A DNA stretch of 64,000 bases from Microvirga vignae (GTDB taxonomy: Bacteria; Pseudomonadota; Alphaproteobacteria; Rhizobiales; Beijerinckiaceae). The position numbers and the translations under genes were made by a program. The notes below the pieces were generated by a model. That model was not told where the DNA came from and did no database searches. It saw nothing but the letters and a program-made list of their open reading frames with translations. Positions 1-8,962 of the stretch are shown here, in pieces. Location of the stretch: positions 122,586 to 186,585 of the forward strand of contig NZ_LCYG01000037.1 of NCBI RefSeq assembly GCF_001017175.1, read 5' to 3'. Position 1 is the stretch's first letter. The number at the start of each line of letters is the position of its first letter.

Positions 1-1055
1 CCCACAGGATGGCCAAGGGCAATGGCTCCCCCGTTCGGATTGACGCGCTCGGGATCGAGGCCGAGTTCGTTCGCCACGGCGCAGGCTTGGGCGGCGAAGG
101 CCTCATTGGACTCGATGACGTCGAAGTCGCTGATCTTCATTCCTGTCTTCTCAAGCAAGCTCCGAACAGCGGGAACCGGCCCGATACCCATCTCACCGGG
201 CTCCACGCCGGCATGTGCGTAGCCAACGATCCGGGCTAGCACATTCCGCCCTTCGCGCCCGGCCCGACCCTCCTCCATCAGAACGACAGCGGCCGCGCCA
301 TCGTTGATGCCGGAAGCGTTGCCAGCCGTCACCGTTCCGTCCTTGCGGAAAACAGGGCGAAGGGACGACAGACTCTCACGGGTCGTTTCGCCCTTGGGGT
401 GTTCATCGGTATCGAAGGAAATGCTCTCCCGCCCTTTTCGCACTTCAACCGGAAGAATCTGGTCCTTGAAGCGCCCTTCCTTGATCGCGATCGCCGCACG
501 ACGCTGGCTTTCCGCCGCAAATGAATCCTGGCTGTCACGAGAGATCTGCCACTTGGATGCAACGTTCTCCGCCGTGATGCCCATGATGCCGTTCCCGAAT
601 GGATCCGTGAGGATACCGGCCAAGTGATCCACGACCAAGGCGTCTCCCATCCGCTGACCGAAGCGGGCCGTATGCAACAGGTGCGGCGAACGGCTCATCG
701 CCTCCGCGCCACCCGCCACGGCCACCTCCGAATCGCCGAGCATGATGGACTGTGCGGCAGACACGATGGATTGGACACCGCTGCCGCACAGACGATTCAC
801 GGTCATGGCCGGCACCTCGATGGGGATACCGCCTTCGATAGCCGCGACGCGGCCGAGATAGGCATCCTTCGGCTCGGTGATGATCACGTTGCCGAACACC
901 ACGTGGTCCACATCCGCGCCTTCGAGCTTGGCTCGCTTCAACGCCTCCGCCACGCAGAGCGCGCCGAGCTGGGTGGGCGAATGGTTGGACAACGTGCCAC
1001 CGAAGGTGCCGATGGCGGTCCTGACTCCCGATGCAATGACGACGCTGCGTGCCAT
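1..1055 (-). CDS. Acetyl-CoA acyltransferase (thiolase), C-terminus cut by window edge
   Basis: Thiolase of the degradative/biosynthetic acetyl-CoA C-acyltransferase family; it would release acetyl-CoA from a 3-ketoacyl-CoA in the last step of beta-oxidation. The nucleophile Cys is in NRLCGSG at about residue 90, SNEAFAA lies near the C-terminal half, and the general-base motif [11 protein letters not shown] is the last thing visible before the window ends, so about 40 C-terminal residues are missing. The ATG at 1055 has an AGGAG-like site just upstream. It is the last visible gene of a minus-strand operon, 27 nt after the acyl-CoA ligase gene, which fits a complete ligase/dehydrogenase/hydratase/thiolase set. 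Substrate chain length cannot be read from the sequence. Confidence 0.93.
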   Translation of the reverse strand, partial: MARSVVIASGVRTAIGTFGGTLSNHSPTQLGALCVAEALKRAKLEGADVDHVVFGNVIITEPKDAYLGRVAAIEGGIPIEVPAMTVNRLCGSGVQSIVSAAQSIMLGDSEVAVAGGAEAMSRSPHLLHTARFGQRMGDALVVDHLAGILTDPFGNGIMGITAENVASKWQISRDSQDSFAAESQRRAAIAIKEGRFKDQILPVEVRKGRESISFDTDEHPKGETTRESLSSLRPVFRKDGTVTAGNASGINDGAAAVVLMEEGRAGREGRNVLARIVGYAHAGVEPGEMGIGPVPAVRSLLEKTGMKISDFDVIESNEAFAAQACAVANELGLDPERVNPNGGAIALGHPV

Positions 1056-1082
1056 CTTGAAAACTCCTCGAACCTGACTGTC

Positions 1083-2927
1083 TTATTCCGCCGCCACGGC
1101 GGGCGCTTCTCTGTAGAGCCCCTCAATCTCGGCGGCATATTTCCGATAGATATTCGCGCGCCGAACCTTCATGGTGGCCGTGACTTCATCGTCGTCGTGA
1201 TCCAGCTCCTTCGTAAGGAGATGGAATTTCTTGATCTGCGCTACGGGCGCGAGCTGCCTGTTGGCACGCTCAACCTCCGCATCGATCAGTTCGCGCACGC
1301 GCCTGTTCTCCGCGAGGCTCTTGTAGTTCGTGAAGGGCACCCGGTTTTCCTCGGCCCACTTTCCGACGGTTTCCGCATCGATCTGGATCAACGCAGCCGG
1401 GTAGCGGCGCCCTTCGGCGATGACGATGCATTCCTTGATGAAGGCGCTGCTCTTGACCGTATTCTCTATCTCGGACGGACTGAGGTTCTTTCCGCCGGCA
1501 GTGATCATGATGTCCTTGAGTCGGTCCACGATCTTAACCTGACCGGCTTCGATTCTGGCCACGTCGCCCGTGTGCAGCCATCCGTCACGGATCGATGCGC
1601 GGGTCGCCTCCTCGTTGCGGTAATAGCCTTCGAAGACCATGTCGCCCCGTACGAGCAGTTCTCCGTCCGGGCCAATATCCACCTCCGCCCCATGAACCGC
1701 TGGACCGACGGCGCCCGGCAGGAGAGCGTCAAGCCGCTGGCCCGTGACCATGCCGGAGGTCTCAGTCAGACCATAGACTTCGATGAGCGGGATCCCGAGC
1801 GTGCGGAAGAAGCGAACGATCAGGGGGGAGATGGGCGCTGCACCGGTGAGCGCCACTTTGGCTCGCCGCAGGCCGATGAAATTCTGCAACGCCCGGAAGA
1901 CCAGGAGATAGCAAATCCCGAATACCATCTTTTCACGTAAGCTGCGGTCGGCGGGCGCCTTCTCGGCGAAGGGCTCGCATAAGGAAACGGCCTTTTCATA
2001 GAGCCTGCGGCGAAAGCCCCTGGCCTCGATCATCTTGATATGGATGGCCGAATGCAGCTTTTCCCAGATCCGAGGCACGCCGAGGAACAAGGTTGGCGCG
2101 ATCTCGCGCAGATCTTCCTGAACTGTTCTGATCGACTCGCCGAAACTGACGCAGGAGCCGGACTGGAGGGGCGCCATCACCGTCAGCATCTGCTCGGCCA
2201 CGTGGCACAGCGGTAGATACGACAGGTTGGTGGTGACCTCCGTATAACCGAGCCGCTCGATCACAGCGGTGCCCTGAGCACGCATATTGCGATAGCTGAG
2301 CATGGCGCCCTTGGGCTTTCCGGTTGAACCAGAAGTGTAGACTATGAGACCGATATCGGTGGGGCTTTGCCCGGCGAGGCATTCGTCGATCAGGGCCGGG
2401 TGATCCTTTTCATAAGAGGCTCCCTTCTCAAGTACCTCCTTGAATGTCGAGAGCTTGTCGTTCTCGTAGTGACGCAGGCCTTTCGGATCGATTACCACGA
2501 TGCGCCTGAGCTTCGGCAGCTCCTCCAGGCATTCGAGCACCTTATCGGTCTGTTCCTGATCTTCGCAGACCACCACCTCCGCATCCGAATGGCCCAGAAC
2601 ATACGATACCTCGTTGGCCGGACTGGTGGCATAGACACCGATGGTTACGCCGCCCACGAGGCCGGCGCCGAGCTGGGCGATCACCCATTCCGCCCGGTTC
2701 TCGGACAGAATGGCCACATGCCCGCGCGGCTCCAGACCCAATGACACGAGGCCCAGGCCGAAATGCTTGGCCCGATTGTAGTAATCGGCCCATGTGATCG
2801 GCTGCCAGATGCCGAAATCCTTCTGCCTCAGGGCAATGCGGTTGGGCATGCGTCGGGCATTGTCCCGCAGGAGCTGCGGAAGGGTCATGCTGTCGTGGTC
2901 GAGAGCTTGCGGCATGATGGTCCTCAT
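1083..2927 (-). CDS. Long-chain-type acyl-CoA synthetase (AMP-forming)
   Basis: A 614-residue ANL-superfamily ligase of the FAA1/COG1022 type, which activates a carboxylic acid to its CoA thioester with ATP. The P-loop-like motif YTSGSTGKPKG is at about residues 197-207. The later motifs VYGLTETSG, GWLHTGDV and the hinge/lysine region DIMITAGGKNLSPSEIE are all present. The ATG at 2927 overlaps the livF stop by 4 nt (ATGA), which supports translational coupling and this start rather than the ATG four codons later. Its position directly behind a branched-chain-type ABC transporter suggests that the imported compound is a carboxylate activated on entry. A fatty, alicyclic or aromatic acid are all possible. 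Confidence 0.93.
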   Translation of the reverse strand: MRTIMPQALDHDSMTLPQLLRDNARRMPNRIALRQKDFGIWQPITWADYYNRAKHFGLGLVSLGLEPRGHVAILSENRAEWVIAQLGAGLVGGVTIGVYATSPANEVSYVLGHSDAEVVVCEDQEQTDKVLECLEELPKLRRIVVIDPKGLRHYENDKLSTFKEVLEKGASYEKDHPALIDECLAGQSPTDIGLIVYTSGSTGKPKGAMLSYRNMRAQGTAVIERLGYTEVTTNLSYLPLCHVAEQMLTVMAPLQSGSCVSFGESIRTVQEDLREIAPTLFLGVPRIWEKLHSAIHIKMIEARGFRRRLYEKAVSLCEPFAEKAPADRSLREKMVFGICYLLVFRALQNFIGLRRAKVALTGAAPISPLIVRFFRTLGIPLIEVYGLTETSGMVTGQRLDALLPGAVGPAVHGAEVDIGPDGELLVRGDMVFEGYYRNEEATRASIRDGWLHTGDVARIEAGQVKIVDRLKDIMITAGGKNLSPSEIENTVKSSAFIKECIVIAEGRRYPAALIQIDAETVGKWAEENRVPFTNYKSLAENRRVRELIDAEVERANRQLAPVAQIKKFHLLTKELDHDDDEVTATMKVRRANIYRKYAAEIEGLYREAPAVAAE

Positions 2928-3733
2928 GACAGCCAGCGCTTGCGGCGCTTGTAATGCTTCACATCCCGATAGCTCTTGTGGGTGCCGCCTCCTCCGAGAC
3001 CGAGATAAAACTCCTGCACGTCCTGATCCTTGACCAGCCGCTCCACCGGTCCGTCGATGACGACCTTGCCCATCTCCATGATGTAGCCGTAACTCGCCAC
3101 GGAGAACGCGACGGCGGCATTCTGTTCCACGAGCAGCATGGAGACGCCCTGCTCCGCGTTGATGCGCGCGATGATGGTGAAGATCTCCTCCACGAGCTTC
3201 GGCGACAGGCCGAGGGATGGTTCGTCGAGAAGGATGAGCTTGGGCTTTGAGATCAGTGCCCGGCCGATCGCCAGCATCTGCTGCTCGCCGCCTGAGAGAT
3301 AACCGGCAAGTCCCTTCCGGCGCTCGTACAGGCGCGGAAAGTAGGAATAGACGAGATCGAAAGGCGTGATCGGCAAGCCGCGTCCGGAAAGCGAAAAGGT
3401 GGCGGCGGTGAGGTTCTCCTCCACCGTCAGATCCTCAAAAATGCGGCGGCCCTCCATCACATGAAACAGGCCGCGCCGCACGAGCCCGTGCGGCGTGAGG
3501 CTCGCAATATCCGTGCCGTCGAACTCGATCTGGCCTGCGGTAACGGCGCCGTCTTCAAGTTCGAGCAGATTCGAAACGGCCTTGAGCGTGGTGGACTTGC
3601 CCGCTCCGTTCGAGCCCAGAAGAGCGACGATCTCGCCCTTCGGAACCCGGAGGGACAGGCCGCGGAGAACCTGGATCGTCCGGTTATAGACGACCTCGAC
3701 ATTGTTGACGTTCAGAAGGATCTCCGCGTCCAT
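2924..3733 (-). CDS. livF: Branched-chain-type ABC transporter ATP-binding protein LivF
   Basis: Cytoplasmic ATPase subunit of a HAAT-family importer. Walker A GSNGAGKST is at about residues 40-48, the signature YLSGGEQQ follows in mid-protein, and Walker B is LILLDEPS. I start it at the ATG at 3733 (MDAEILL), giving 269 residues; a longer frame to 3793 would run into the upstream binding-protein gene, whose stop is only 4 nt away. The C-terminal tail (FYLGLGG then a basic stretch ending KRRKRWL) is typical of LivF proteins encoded beside acyl-CoA ligases rather than in true leucine transporters. It overlaps the ligase gene by 4 nt. Confidence 0.95.
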   Translation of the reverse strand: MDAEILLNVNNVEVVYNRTIQVLRGLSLRVPKGEIVALLGSNGAGKSTTLKAVSNLLELEDGAVTAGQIEFDGTDIASLTPHGLVRRGLFHVMEGRRIFEDLTVEENLTAATFSLSGRGLPITPFDLVYSYFPRLYERRKGLAGYLSGGEQQMLAIGRALISKPKLILLDEPSLGLSPKLVEEIFTIIARINAEQGVSMLLVEQNAAVAFSVASYGYIMEMGKVVIDGPVERLVKDQDVQEFYLGLGGGGTHKSYRDVKHYKRRKRWLS

Positions 3734-3737
3734 GGGT

Positions 3738-4919
3738 TTACTTTCCGAGCTGGATCCAATCGGAGGCCGGAAGCATCTGCTTCTGCTTGGCATCGAAGCG
3801 ATAGATGCGGCCGACCGGCACGGAATTGCCGGGGATGGAGATCGGAACGCCGAAGATGCCGCCTGTGTCGAAATCCTTGATGGTGTTGAGCGAGGCCTTC
3901 AGATTCGCGCCCGTCAGCTCCTTGCTGGCATCAAGGGTGCGCTTCACCGCTTCCGTCATCAGCATTGCAGTCACGAAGCCCTGCATATAGGCCGTGGACT
4001 GATACTCGGGTCGCATCTGCCGGATCTTGTCCAGCATCGGCGCGGTGCCCTCCTTGTCGTAGTAGTAGCGGTAAGGCATCACGCCCATGAAGCCGTCGGC
4101 GGCCTCGCCCATCTTCTCCACCATGGAATTGTCCATGGACCAGAAGGTGCCCATGAAGCGGCTCTGCATGCCCATCTGCTTCGCCTGCTGGATGAATTCC
4201 GGGATCGGTGCGAGCACGTAGCCATGGAAGATCGTGTAATCGGGGCGCGCACGGCGCAGCTTGAGCACTTCCGTGGACACATCCACGCTGCCCGGCGGCG
4301 TCACGATCTTCTCGACAACCTTCAGCCCGAGTTCCGTGGCGAGCTTTTCGCCCGGTGCGATGGGATCACGCCCGAACTCCGTGTCGGAATAGACGAAGGC
4401 GATGCTCGCACCCGGCTTTTCCTTGGCGATGTGGCGCATGAGGATGCCGAACATCTCCGTGTAGTCGGGACCTGGCAGGAACTGCAGCGGGAACTTCTTC
4501 GGATCGTTCAGCTCCGACGCAAAGGATGCGCCGGCCATGATCATTGTGCCCTTGCGCTCGAGTTCGGGATTGATCGTCTTCGCGAAGCCCGTCGAGTCAC
4601 CGTAATAGAGCGAGACCTTGTTCTGGCCGGTGATCTTGTTGAAGGCCGCCACGGAGGCGTCCACCTTGTAACCGGTATCCTCGGCCACGTACTTGATCTT
4701 GCGGCCTTTGATGCCGCCCGCATCGTTGACGATCTTCAGGTAATCCTGAATGCCCGCGTGTATGCCGACGCCTGCGAAGGCGAAGACGCCGGTGAGGGGG
4801 ATCGATCCGCCGAGGACGATCTCCTCATTCTGGGCCTGCGCTCTGGCATCGACCGCGCCGAGCGTAAGCCCGGCCATCGCCGCTCCTATGAGACTTCTCC
4901 GCGATAACGTGAGTTTCAT
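3738..4919 (-). CDS. ABC transporter periplasmic substrate-binding protein (LivJ/K-like)
   Basis: A 393-residue type I periplasmic-binding protein of the branched-chain amino acid family. The N-terminus MKLTLSRRSLIGAAMAG has the twin Arg and hydrophobic stretch of a Tat signal, with a likely cleavage after ARAQA. The mature part begins with IVLGGSIPLTG, the usual first beta strand of LivK-like proteins. It is placed between livM and livF, so the transport cassette reads livG-livH-livM-SBP-livF. The neighbouring acyl-CoA enzymes suggest the ligand is a carboxylate that is activated and beta-oxidised rather than leucine; the ligand itself cannot be assigned from the sequence. Confidence 0.94.
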   Translation of the reverse strand: MKLTLSRRSLIGAAMAGLTLGAVDARAQAQNEEIVLGGSIPLTGVFAFAGVGIHAGIQDYLKIVNDAGGIKGRKIKYVAEDTGYKVDASVAAFNKITGQNKVSLYYGDSTGFAKTINPELERKGTMIMAGASFASELNDPKKFPLQFLPGPDYTEMFGILMRHIAKEKPGASIAFVYSDTEFGRDPIAPGEKLATELGLKVVEKIVTPPGSVDVSTEVLKLRRARPDYTIFHGYVLAPIPEFIQQAKQMGMQSRFMGTFWSMDNSMVEKMGEAADGFMGVMPYRYYYDKEGTAPMLDKIRQMRPEYQSTAYMQGFVTAMLMTEAVKRTLDASKELTGANLKASLNTIKDFDTGGIFGVPISIPGNSVPVGRIYRFDAKQKQMLPASDWIQLGK

Positions 4920-4940
4920 GTGATTTCCTCCCGATAGTCT

Positions 4941-5981
4941 TTATGTTCTGAAGGGCCATAGATGGAAGAAACGTCGGATCCTCTGCCAGATCTCGGCAAG
5001 GCCCTGTGGTTCGAAGATGAGGAACCCGACGATCAGAGCACCGAACACGATGGTTCGGATTGGAGCGAGGAGGCTGAGCGCATCCGGCATCCAAGGCGTG
5101 ATCCAGCCGACCACGAGCTTGAGAATCTCCGGCACCAGCGTCATGAAGGTGGCCCCGAGAATGCCGCCTAAGATGGTGCCCATGCCGCCGACGATGATGG
5201 CCGCAAGGTAGAAGATCGAGTTGATCAGCGGGAAGCTCTCAGGCGTCACGACGCGGAAGAAGTAAGCCCACATCCCACCCGCGACGCCCGCGTAGAACGA
5301 CGAGAGAGCAAAGCTTGTCAGCTTGGTCTGGAGCAGCGGAATTCCAAGCACCTCCGCCGAAATGTCCCGGTCGCGGACGGCGATGAACGCACGCCCAACG
5401 CGGGTGCGGAAGAGATTGGCTGCCCCCAGCACCATGAGCGCCGTCACCGGGATAATGAGCCAATAGAGTTTCTGGGGCTGGTCGAGCGCGATGCCGAGGA
5501 AGCCTGCAGGCGGCATCGAGAGGCCACGGGTTCCGCCGGTTAGCGGCCAATGCGCAAACACGAAGTGCAGGATCATCGACGCCGCGATGGTGGCAATCGC
5601 GAGATAGAGCCCCTTCACCCGAAGGCTCGGGATGCCGAACACCACGCCGACCGCCGCGGTCATTCCGCCAGCCAGCAGCAGGTTGATGAAAAACGGTGTG
5701 CCGACGCGGGTTTCAAGCACCGCGACCGTGTAGGCCCCGACGCCCATGAAGGCCGCCTGTCCCAGGCTCACGAGCCCAGTATAGCCCGTGAGGATGTTGA
5801 GACCCGTGGCGCTTGCCACGTTGATGGCGACCAGACAGGCCAGATAGACCCAGTACGGGCCGGCCACGAAGGGGAAGATCATGAGCCCAAGCGCGAGAAG
5901 TCCGAGCCAGACCCATTGCACTCTCGTGTCAAACAAGGCCTCATCGGTCGCGTAGGAGAGTTTTATGGTTCCGATGCGCAT
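4941..5981 (-). CDS. livM: Branched-chain-type ABC transporter permease LivM
   Basis: A 346-residue inner-membrane permease with many hydrophobic segments and the LivM family motif GLNILTGYTGLVSLGQAAFMGVG at about residues 64-86. It pairs with LivH to form the membrane channel of the importer. Its ATG at 5981 shares one base with the livH stop (TGATG), so the two are probably translationally coupled. About 20 nt separate its stop from the binding-protein start. Confidence 0.95.
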   Translation of the reverse strand: MRIGTIKLSYATDEALFDTRVQWVWLGLLALGLMIFPFVAGPYWVYLACLVAINVASATGLNILTGYTGLVSLGQAAFMGVGAYTVAVLETRVGTPFFINLLLAGGMTAAVGVVFGIPSLRVKGLYLAIATIAASMILHFVFAHWPLTGGTRGLSMPPAGFLGIALDQPQKLYWLIIPVTALMVLGAANLFRTRVGRAFIAVRDRDISAEVLGIPLLQTKLTSFALSSFYAGVAGGMWAYFFRVVTPESFPLINSIFYLAAIIVGGMGTILGGILGATFMTLVPEILKLVVGWITPWMPDALSLLAPIRTIVFGALIVGFLIFEPQGLAEIWQRIRRFFHLWPFRT

Positions 5982-6862
5982 CAGAGCCTCTCGATCTCAT
6001 GGGTACCAAAAATGCCATAGGGCCGGATCATCAGGATCAGGATCAACAGGCTGAATGTCGCGAGCAACTTGTATTCGCCGCCGAGGAAGCTGCCAGCGAG
6101 CGCTTCGACCAGTCCAATGAGAAGCCCGCCGACCAGCGCGCCTGCGACGGAGTCGAGGCCGCCGACGATCACGACCACGAGCACGGACAATCCAAAGATG
6201 CCCATCGTGGGGGAAATGCCGCCAATGGCACCGACGATCACTCCGGCTCCGGCGGCCGTGGCACAGGCCGCCATCCAGGACAGCGAGAAGACACGCCCGA
6301 CATCGATCCCCATGGAATAGGCCGCACCCTGGTCACGCGCGGTTGCGCGCAGAGCAACGCCTCCCCGGGAAAATCTGAGCGCCACAACCGCTCCAGCAAT
6401 GAGAAGAGCGGCTATGATCGCGCCGTAAGCGACCTTCGGAGCGACATAGGCCTCGCCCAAGAAGATCGGCGTGTTGGGAATGAACTCGGGTAAACGCAGC
6501 GGGTCGGCGCCCCAGGCGAGTTCGACGATCCCGGCCAGGATGGAACCTAACCCGATCGTCACCATGAAGACCGAAATGGGGCTCTCGCCGAGCATGGGAC
6601 GGATGAGGGTGCGCTCCACCAGTACGCCCAAGGCGGCACCAGCGAGGATCGTCAGCGGAATGGCGGCCCATATGGACAGGCCAGCTCCCGCGACAAGCCC
6701 AAAGAACACATAGCCACCAAGCATGAGGATCTCGCCGATGGCGAGATTGACCACGCGGGTCGCCTTGTAGATCAACACGAAGGCGACACCGGTCAGCGCG
6801 TAGAGAGCGCCTGCGCCCAGACCGGCCAGAGCAACTTCCGTCAGATAAAGCCAATCCATCAC
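5981..6862 (-). CDS. livH: Branched-chain-type ABC transporter permease LivH
   Basis: A 293-residue inner-membrane permease. The N-terminal part has GALYALTGVAFVLIYKATRVVNLA with the conserved NxAxGE stretch (NLAIGEI), and GGLDSVAGALVGGL is near the C-terminus, both LivH hallmarks. The first codon in frame is GTG at 6862, overlapping the livG stop as GTGA. An ATG directly after it at 6859 overlaps as TGATG and is an equally good start that removes one residue. It is the partner of LivM in the same operon. Confidence 0.95.
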   Translation of the reverse strand: MMDWLYLTEVALAGLGAGALYALTGVAFVLIYKATRVVNLAIGEILMLGGYVFFGLVAGAGLSIWAAIPLTILAGAALGVLVERTLIRPMLGESPISVFMVTIGLGSILAGIVELAWGADPLRLPEFIPNTPIFLGEAYVAPKVAYGAIIAALLIAGAVVALRFSRGGVALRATARDQGAAYSMGIDVGRVFSLSWMAACATAAGAGVIVGAIGGISPTMGIFGLSVLVVVIVGGLDSVAGALVGGLLIGLVEALAGSFLGGEYKLLATFSLLILILMIRPYGIFGTHEIERL

Positions 6863-7698
6863 GCGGCCTCCGTCTTGCGAATGCGCTGCGCGAGATCGCC
6901 TGAGCCGAGATAGGCGCTGACGACGGCAGGATCGTTCTGCACGTCAGCTGGACGCCCCTGCGCGATCACTTGACCGAAGTTGAGGACGACCACATGATCG
7001 GAGATATCCATCACCATGCCCATATCATGCTCGACCATCAGGATGGTGATGCCCCACTCCTCCTTCACGTCCAGGATGAAGCGGGCCATATCCTCCGTTT
7101 CCTCCCGGTTCATCCCCGCGACAGGCTCGTCGAGCATGAGAATGCGAGGGCGCATGGCGAGAGCGCGTGCAAGCTCCACGCGCTTCTGCAAGCCATAAGG
7201 AAGCGCCGCTACGGGCGCGTGGCGGATATGCTGGATCTCAAGGAAGTCGATGATGCGCTCCTCGACCTCGGCCCGGAGTTCCATCTCTTCCCGATGCGCC
7301 CGCCCCCTGTAGAACAGAGCGTCGAGAACATTGGTCTTGAGATGGGCATGGCGACCCAACTTGATGTTGTCCAGCACCGTCATGCCCCGGAACAGGGCGA
7401 TATTCTGGAACGTGCGCGCCAGCCCTCTTTTGGCTCTCGCGGGCGGCCGCTCGCGGCTGATATCCTCACCTTCGAAGATGATCCGCCCCTTGGTCGGCCT
7501 GTAGAAGCCGGAGATGGAATTGAACATGGATGTCTTGCCGGCACCGTTCGGCCCGATGAGGGCGGTGATCGAGCCTTCCTGCACCTCGAACGAAACGCCG
7601 GAGAGTGCGCGCAGGCCGCCGAAGGACAGCGAGAGCACGTCGACTTTCAGGATCGGAGCGGCGGTCTCGCGCGAGGATCGGTTGAGGCCGTCTGACAT
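6859..7698 (-). CDS. livG: Branched-chain-type ABC transporter ATP-binding protein LivG
   Basis: A 279-residue ATPase subunit. Walker A GPNGAGKT is at about residues 49-56 and Walker B ILMLDEPVAGMN is in the second half. As usual for LivG, the signature LSGGQ is replaced by a PYGLQKRVELARAL stretch. The C-terminal ABC extension (GQVIAQGRPADVQNDPAVVSAYLG) is the LivG-type tail. It overlaps livH by 1-4 nt and starts 3 nt after the enoyl-CoA hydratase stop, so the hydratase and transporter genes are certainly co-transcribed. Confidence 0.95.
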   Translation of the reverse strand: MSDGLNRSSRETAAPILKVDVLSLSFGGLRALSGVSFEVQEGSITALIGPNGAGKTSMFNSISGFYRPTKGRIIFEGEDISRERPPARAKRGLARTFQNIALFRGMTVLDNIKLGRHAHLKTNVLDALFYRGRAHREEMELRAEVEERIIDFLEIQHIRHAPVAALPYGLQKRVELARALAMRPRILMLDEPVAGMNREETEDMARFILDVKEEWGITILMVEHDMGMVMDISDHVVVLNFGQVIAQGRPADVQNDPAVVSAYLGSGDLAQRIRKTEAA

Positions 7699-7701
7699 GC
7701 T

Positions 7702-8496
7702 CTAGTGTCCCTTGAATTGCGCAGGAGCCTTGTTGAGAAAGGCGGAGACGCCCTCCTGGAAATCCTGTGTTCGCGAAAGCGCCTTGAAGGCCTGGCGTTC
7801 GGCTTCGAGCTGGGCGTCCAAATCCCTGTTGAAGGATGAGGTCAGCAGATCACGGATGCGGTGATAGGCAGCGGAAGGTCCTGACGCGAGACGTGCGGCA
7901 AGCCGAGCACATTCGCTGTCGAGTTCCGCCTCCGGAACCACCCAGTTGACGAGACCGAGCCGAAGGGCTTCGGCCGCGTCGATGGTGTCGGCCAGCAGCG
8001 CGAGCTCCTTCGCTTTCCTCAAGCCCACGATACGCGGCAGGTGGTAGGTCGAGGATCCATCAGGGCTTACGCCGATGCGCGCATAAGCAAGCGTGAATTT
8101 CGCCGTCTCGGTTGCAATGGCGAAATCACATGCCAACGCGAGGCTGAAGCCCGCCCCCGCCGCAGCACCATGAACGGCGGCAATAGAGGGCTGTGGAAGG
8201 CCGTCGAGCAGCCGCAGCGCCTCATGGAACGGAGTGATGATCTCGTTAATAGCCGCCTCGGGATCGCCGTCCCCGAACCGGCCGACGTCCCCTCCGGCAC
8301 AGAACGCCCGTCCCTCTCCGCGCAGCACGATAGCGCGCACGTCCGAGCGGTCTGCGATGACTTGAAGCGTTTTCAGAAAAGCTCTCGCCGCTCCTGCGTC
8401 GATGGCGTTGAGCACCGACGGGCGGTTGAGCTTGATCGTTGCGACGGCGTTGGCAACGGACAAGGTGATCGAGTCAGAACTCTGCACCACCAGCAT
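7702..8496 (-). CDS. Enoyl-CoA hydratase/isomerase (crotonase family)
   Basis: A crotonase-fold protein of about 264 residues that would hydrate or isomerise an enoyl-CoA. The oxyanion-hole motifs are visible: AIVLRGEGRAFCAGGD (about residues 55-70) and AAVHGAAAGAGFSLALACD. PDGSSTYHLPRIVG follows in the active-site region, resembling PaaG-like and EchA-like enzymes. A GGAGGAG site lies immediately before the ATG at 8496, which is very tight; GTG codons two and three positions downstream have better spacing and could be the real start. The frame is open to 8613, but that extension does not look like crotonase sequence. It is the first gene of the minus-strand operon. Confidence 0.9.
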   Translation of the reverse strand: MLVVQSSDSITLSVANAVATIKLNRPSVLNAIDAGAARAFLKTLQVIADRSDVRAIVLRGEGRAFCAGGDVGRFGDGDPEAAINEIITPFHEALRLLDGLPQPSIAAVHGAAAGAGFSLALACDFAIATETAKFTLAYARIGVSPDGSSTYHLPRIVGLRKAKELALLADTIDAAEALRLGLVNWVVPEAELDSECARLAARLASGPSAAYHRIRDLLTSSFNRDLDAQLEAERQAFKALSRTQDFQEGVSAFLNKAPAQFKGH

Positions 8497-8623
8497 CTCC
8501 TCCCATAGGACGCGCTGGGGATCGCCAACGCTTGACCTGATGGCCGGATATGCTCTTAGGCGGCATTCTCGGCTTCTTGTTGGTGGACCAACAGTGAACT
8601 GGCCTACTCTCAAATCGTATTCT

Positions 8624-8635
8624 TACTCACGAGTA
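8624..8635. promoter_or_regulatory. Short dyad TACTC-AC-GAGTA, candidate operator
   Basis: Perfect 5-bp arms separated by 2 nt, about 130 nt upstream of the hydratase start. The size suits a dimeric repressor half-site pair. No TetR or GntR gene lies beside it in the window, so the regulator is unknown. Confidence 0.35.
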
Positions 8636-8771
8636 GTAGTCAACACGCCTTCCCTTCTCCGAAAGATGAAGCGTGTAAGGCATGATCCCGGCAACGCAGG
8701 CTCCCAAAGCGACTTGCCTGTTGTCGTAAGTGAGGGATGCTTGACGGGAAATAAGCCAGGAGCTTACCTTT

Positions 8772-8796
8772 TAGTCATAAGACTACCACCAGGTAG
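8772..8796. promoter_or_regulatory. Two overlapping short dyads upstream of acyl-CoA dehydrogenase
   Basis: TAGTC-ATAA-GACTA (8772-8785) overlaps CTACC-ACCA-GGTAG (8783-8796); all arms are perfect. TAGTC/GACTA resembles the TACTC/GAGTA site at 8624 by one substitution per arm, so the two may bind the same protein. Confidence 0.35.
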
Positions 8797-8962
8797 ATAG
8801 AAAATAATTTCGGGAGGATGGACACCGCAGCCCTGTCGGGCAGGCGACCGCGCCGAGTGCATCGGCGGGATTTGCATGGGTGCGCGAAATCATATCGAAC
8901 GATCACCCTGTCCGGCGCTGCCTACAATTGCCTGTCCCCTCATATGAGGATGGAAGGAACCC

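Larger units (their letters stand above)
8497..8962. other. Divergent intergenic region with several short dyads
   Basis: About 466 nt between the minus-strand acid-uptake operon and the plus-strand acyl-CoA dehydrogenase. It must hold promoters for both. No gene could be supported. It contains three short perfect inverted repeats that are candidate operators, listed separately. The AT-rich stretch around 8797-8810 is the most promoter-like part for the plus strand. Confidence 0.6.

Noticed and set aside
624..1940. 438-codon plus-strand frame spanning the thiolase and ligase genes
   Set aside because: It is antisense to two clearly homologous minus-strand genes and its Asp/His/Arg-rich translation resembles no protein.
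3702..4907. 401-codon plus-strand frame over the binding-protein gene
   Set aside because: Complement shadow of the Tat-exported binding protein; no ribosome site and no recognisable motifs.
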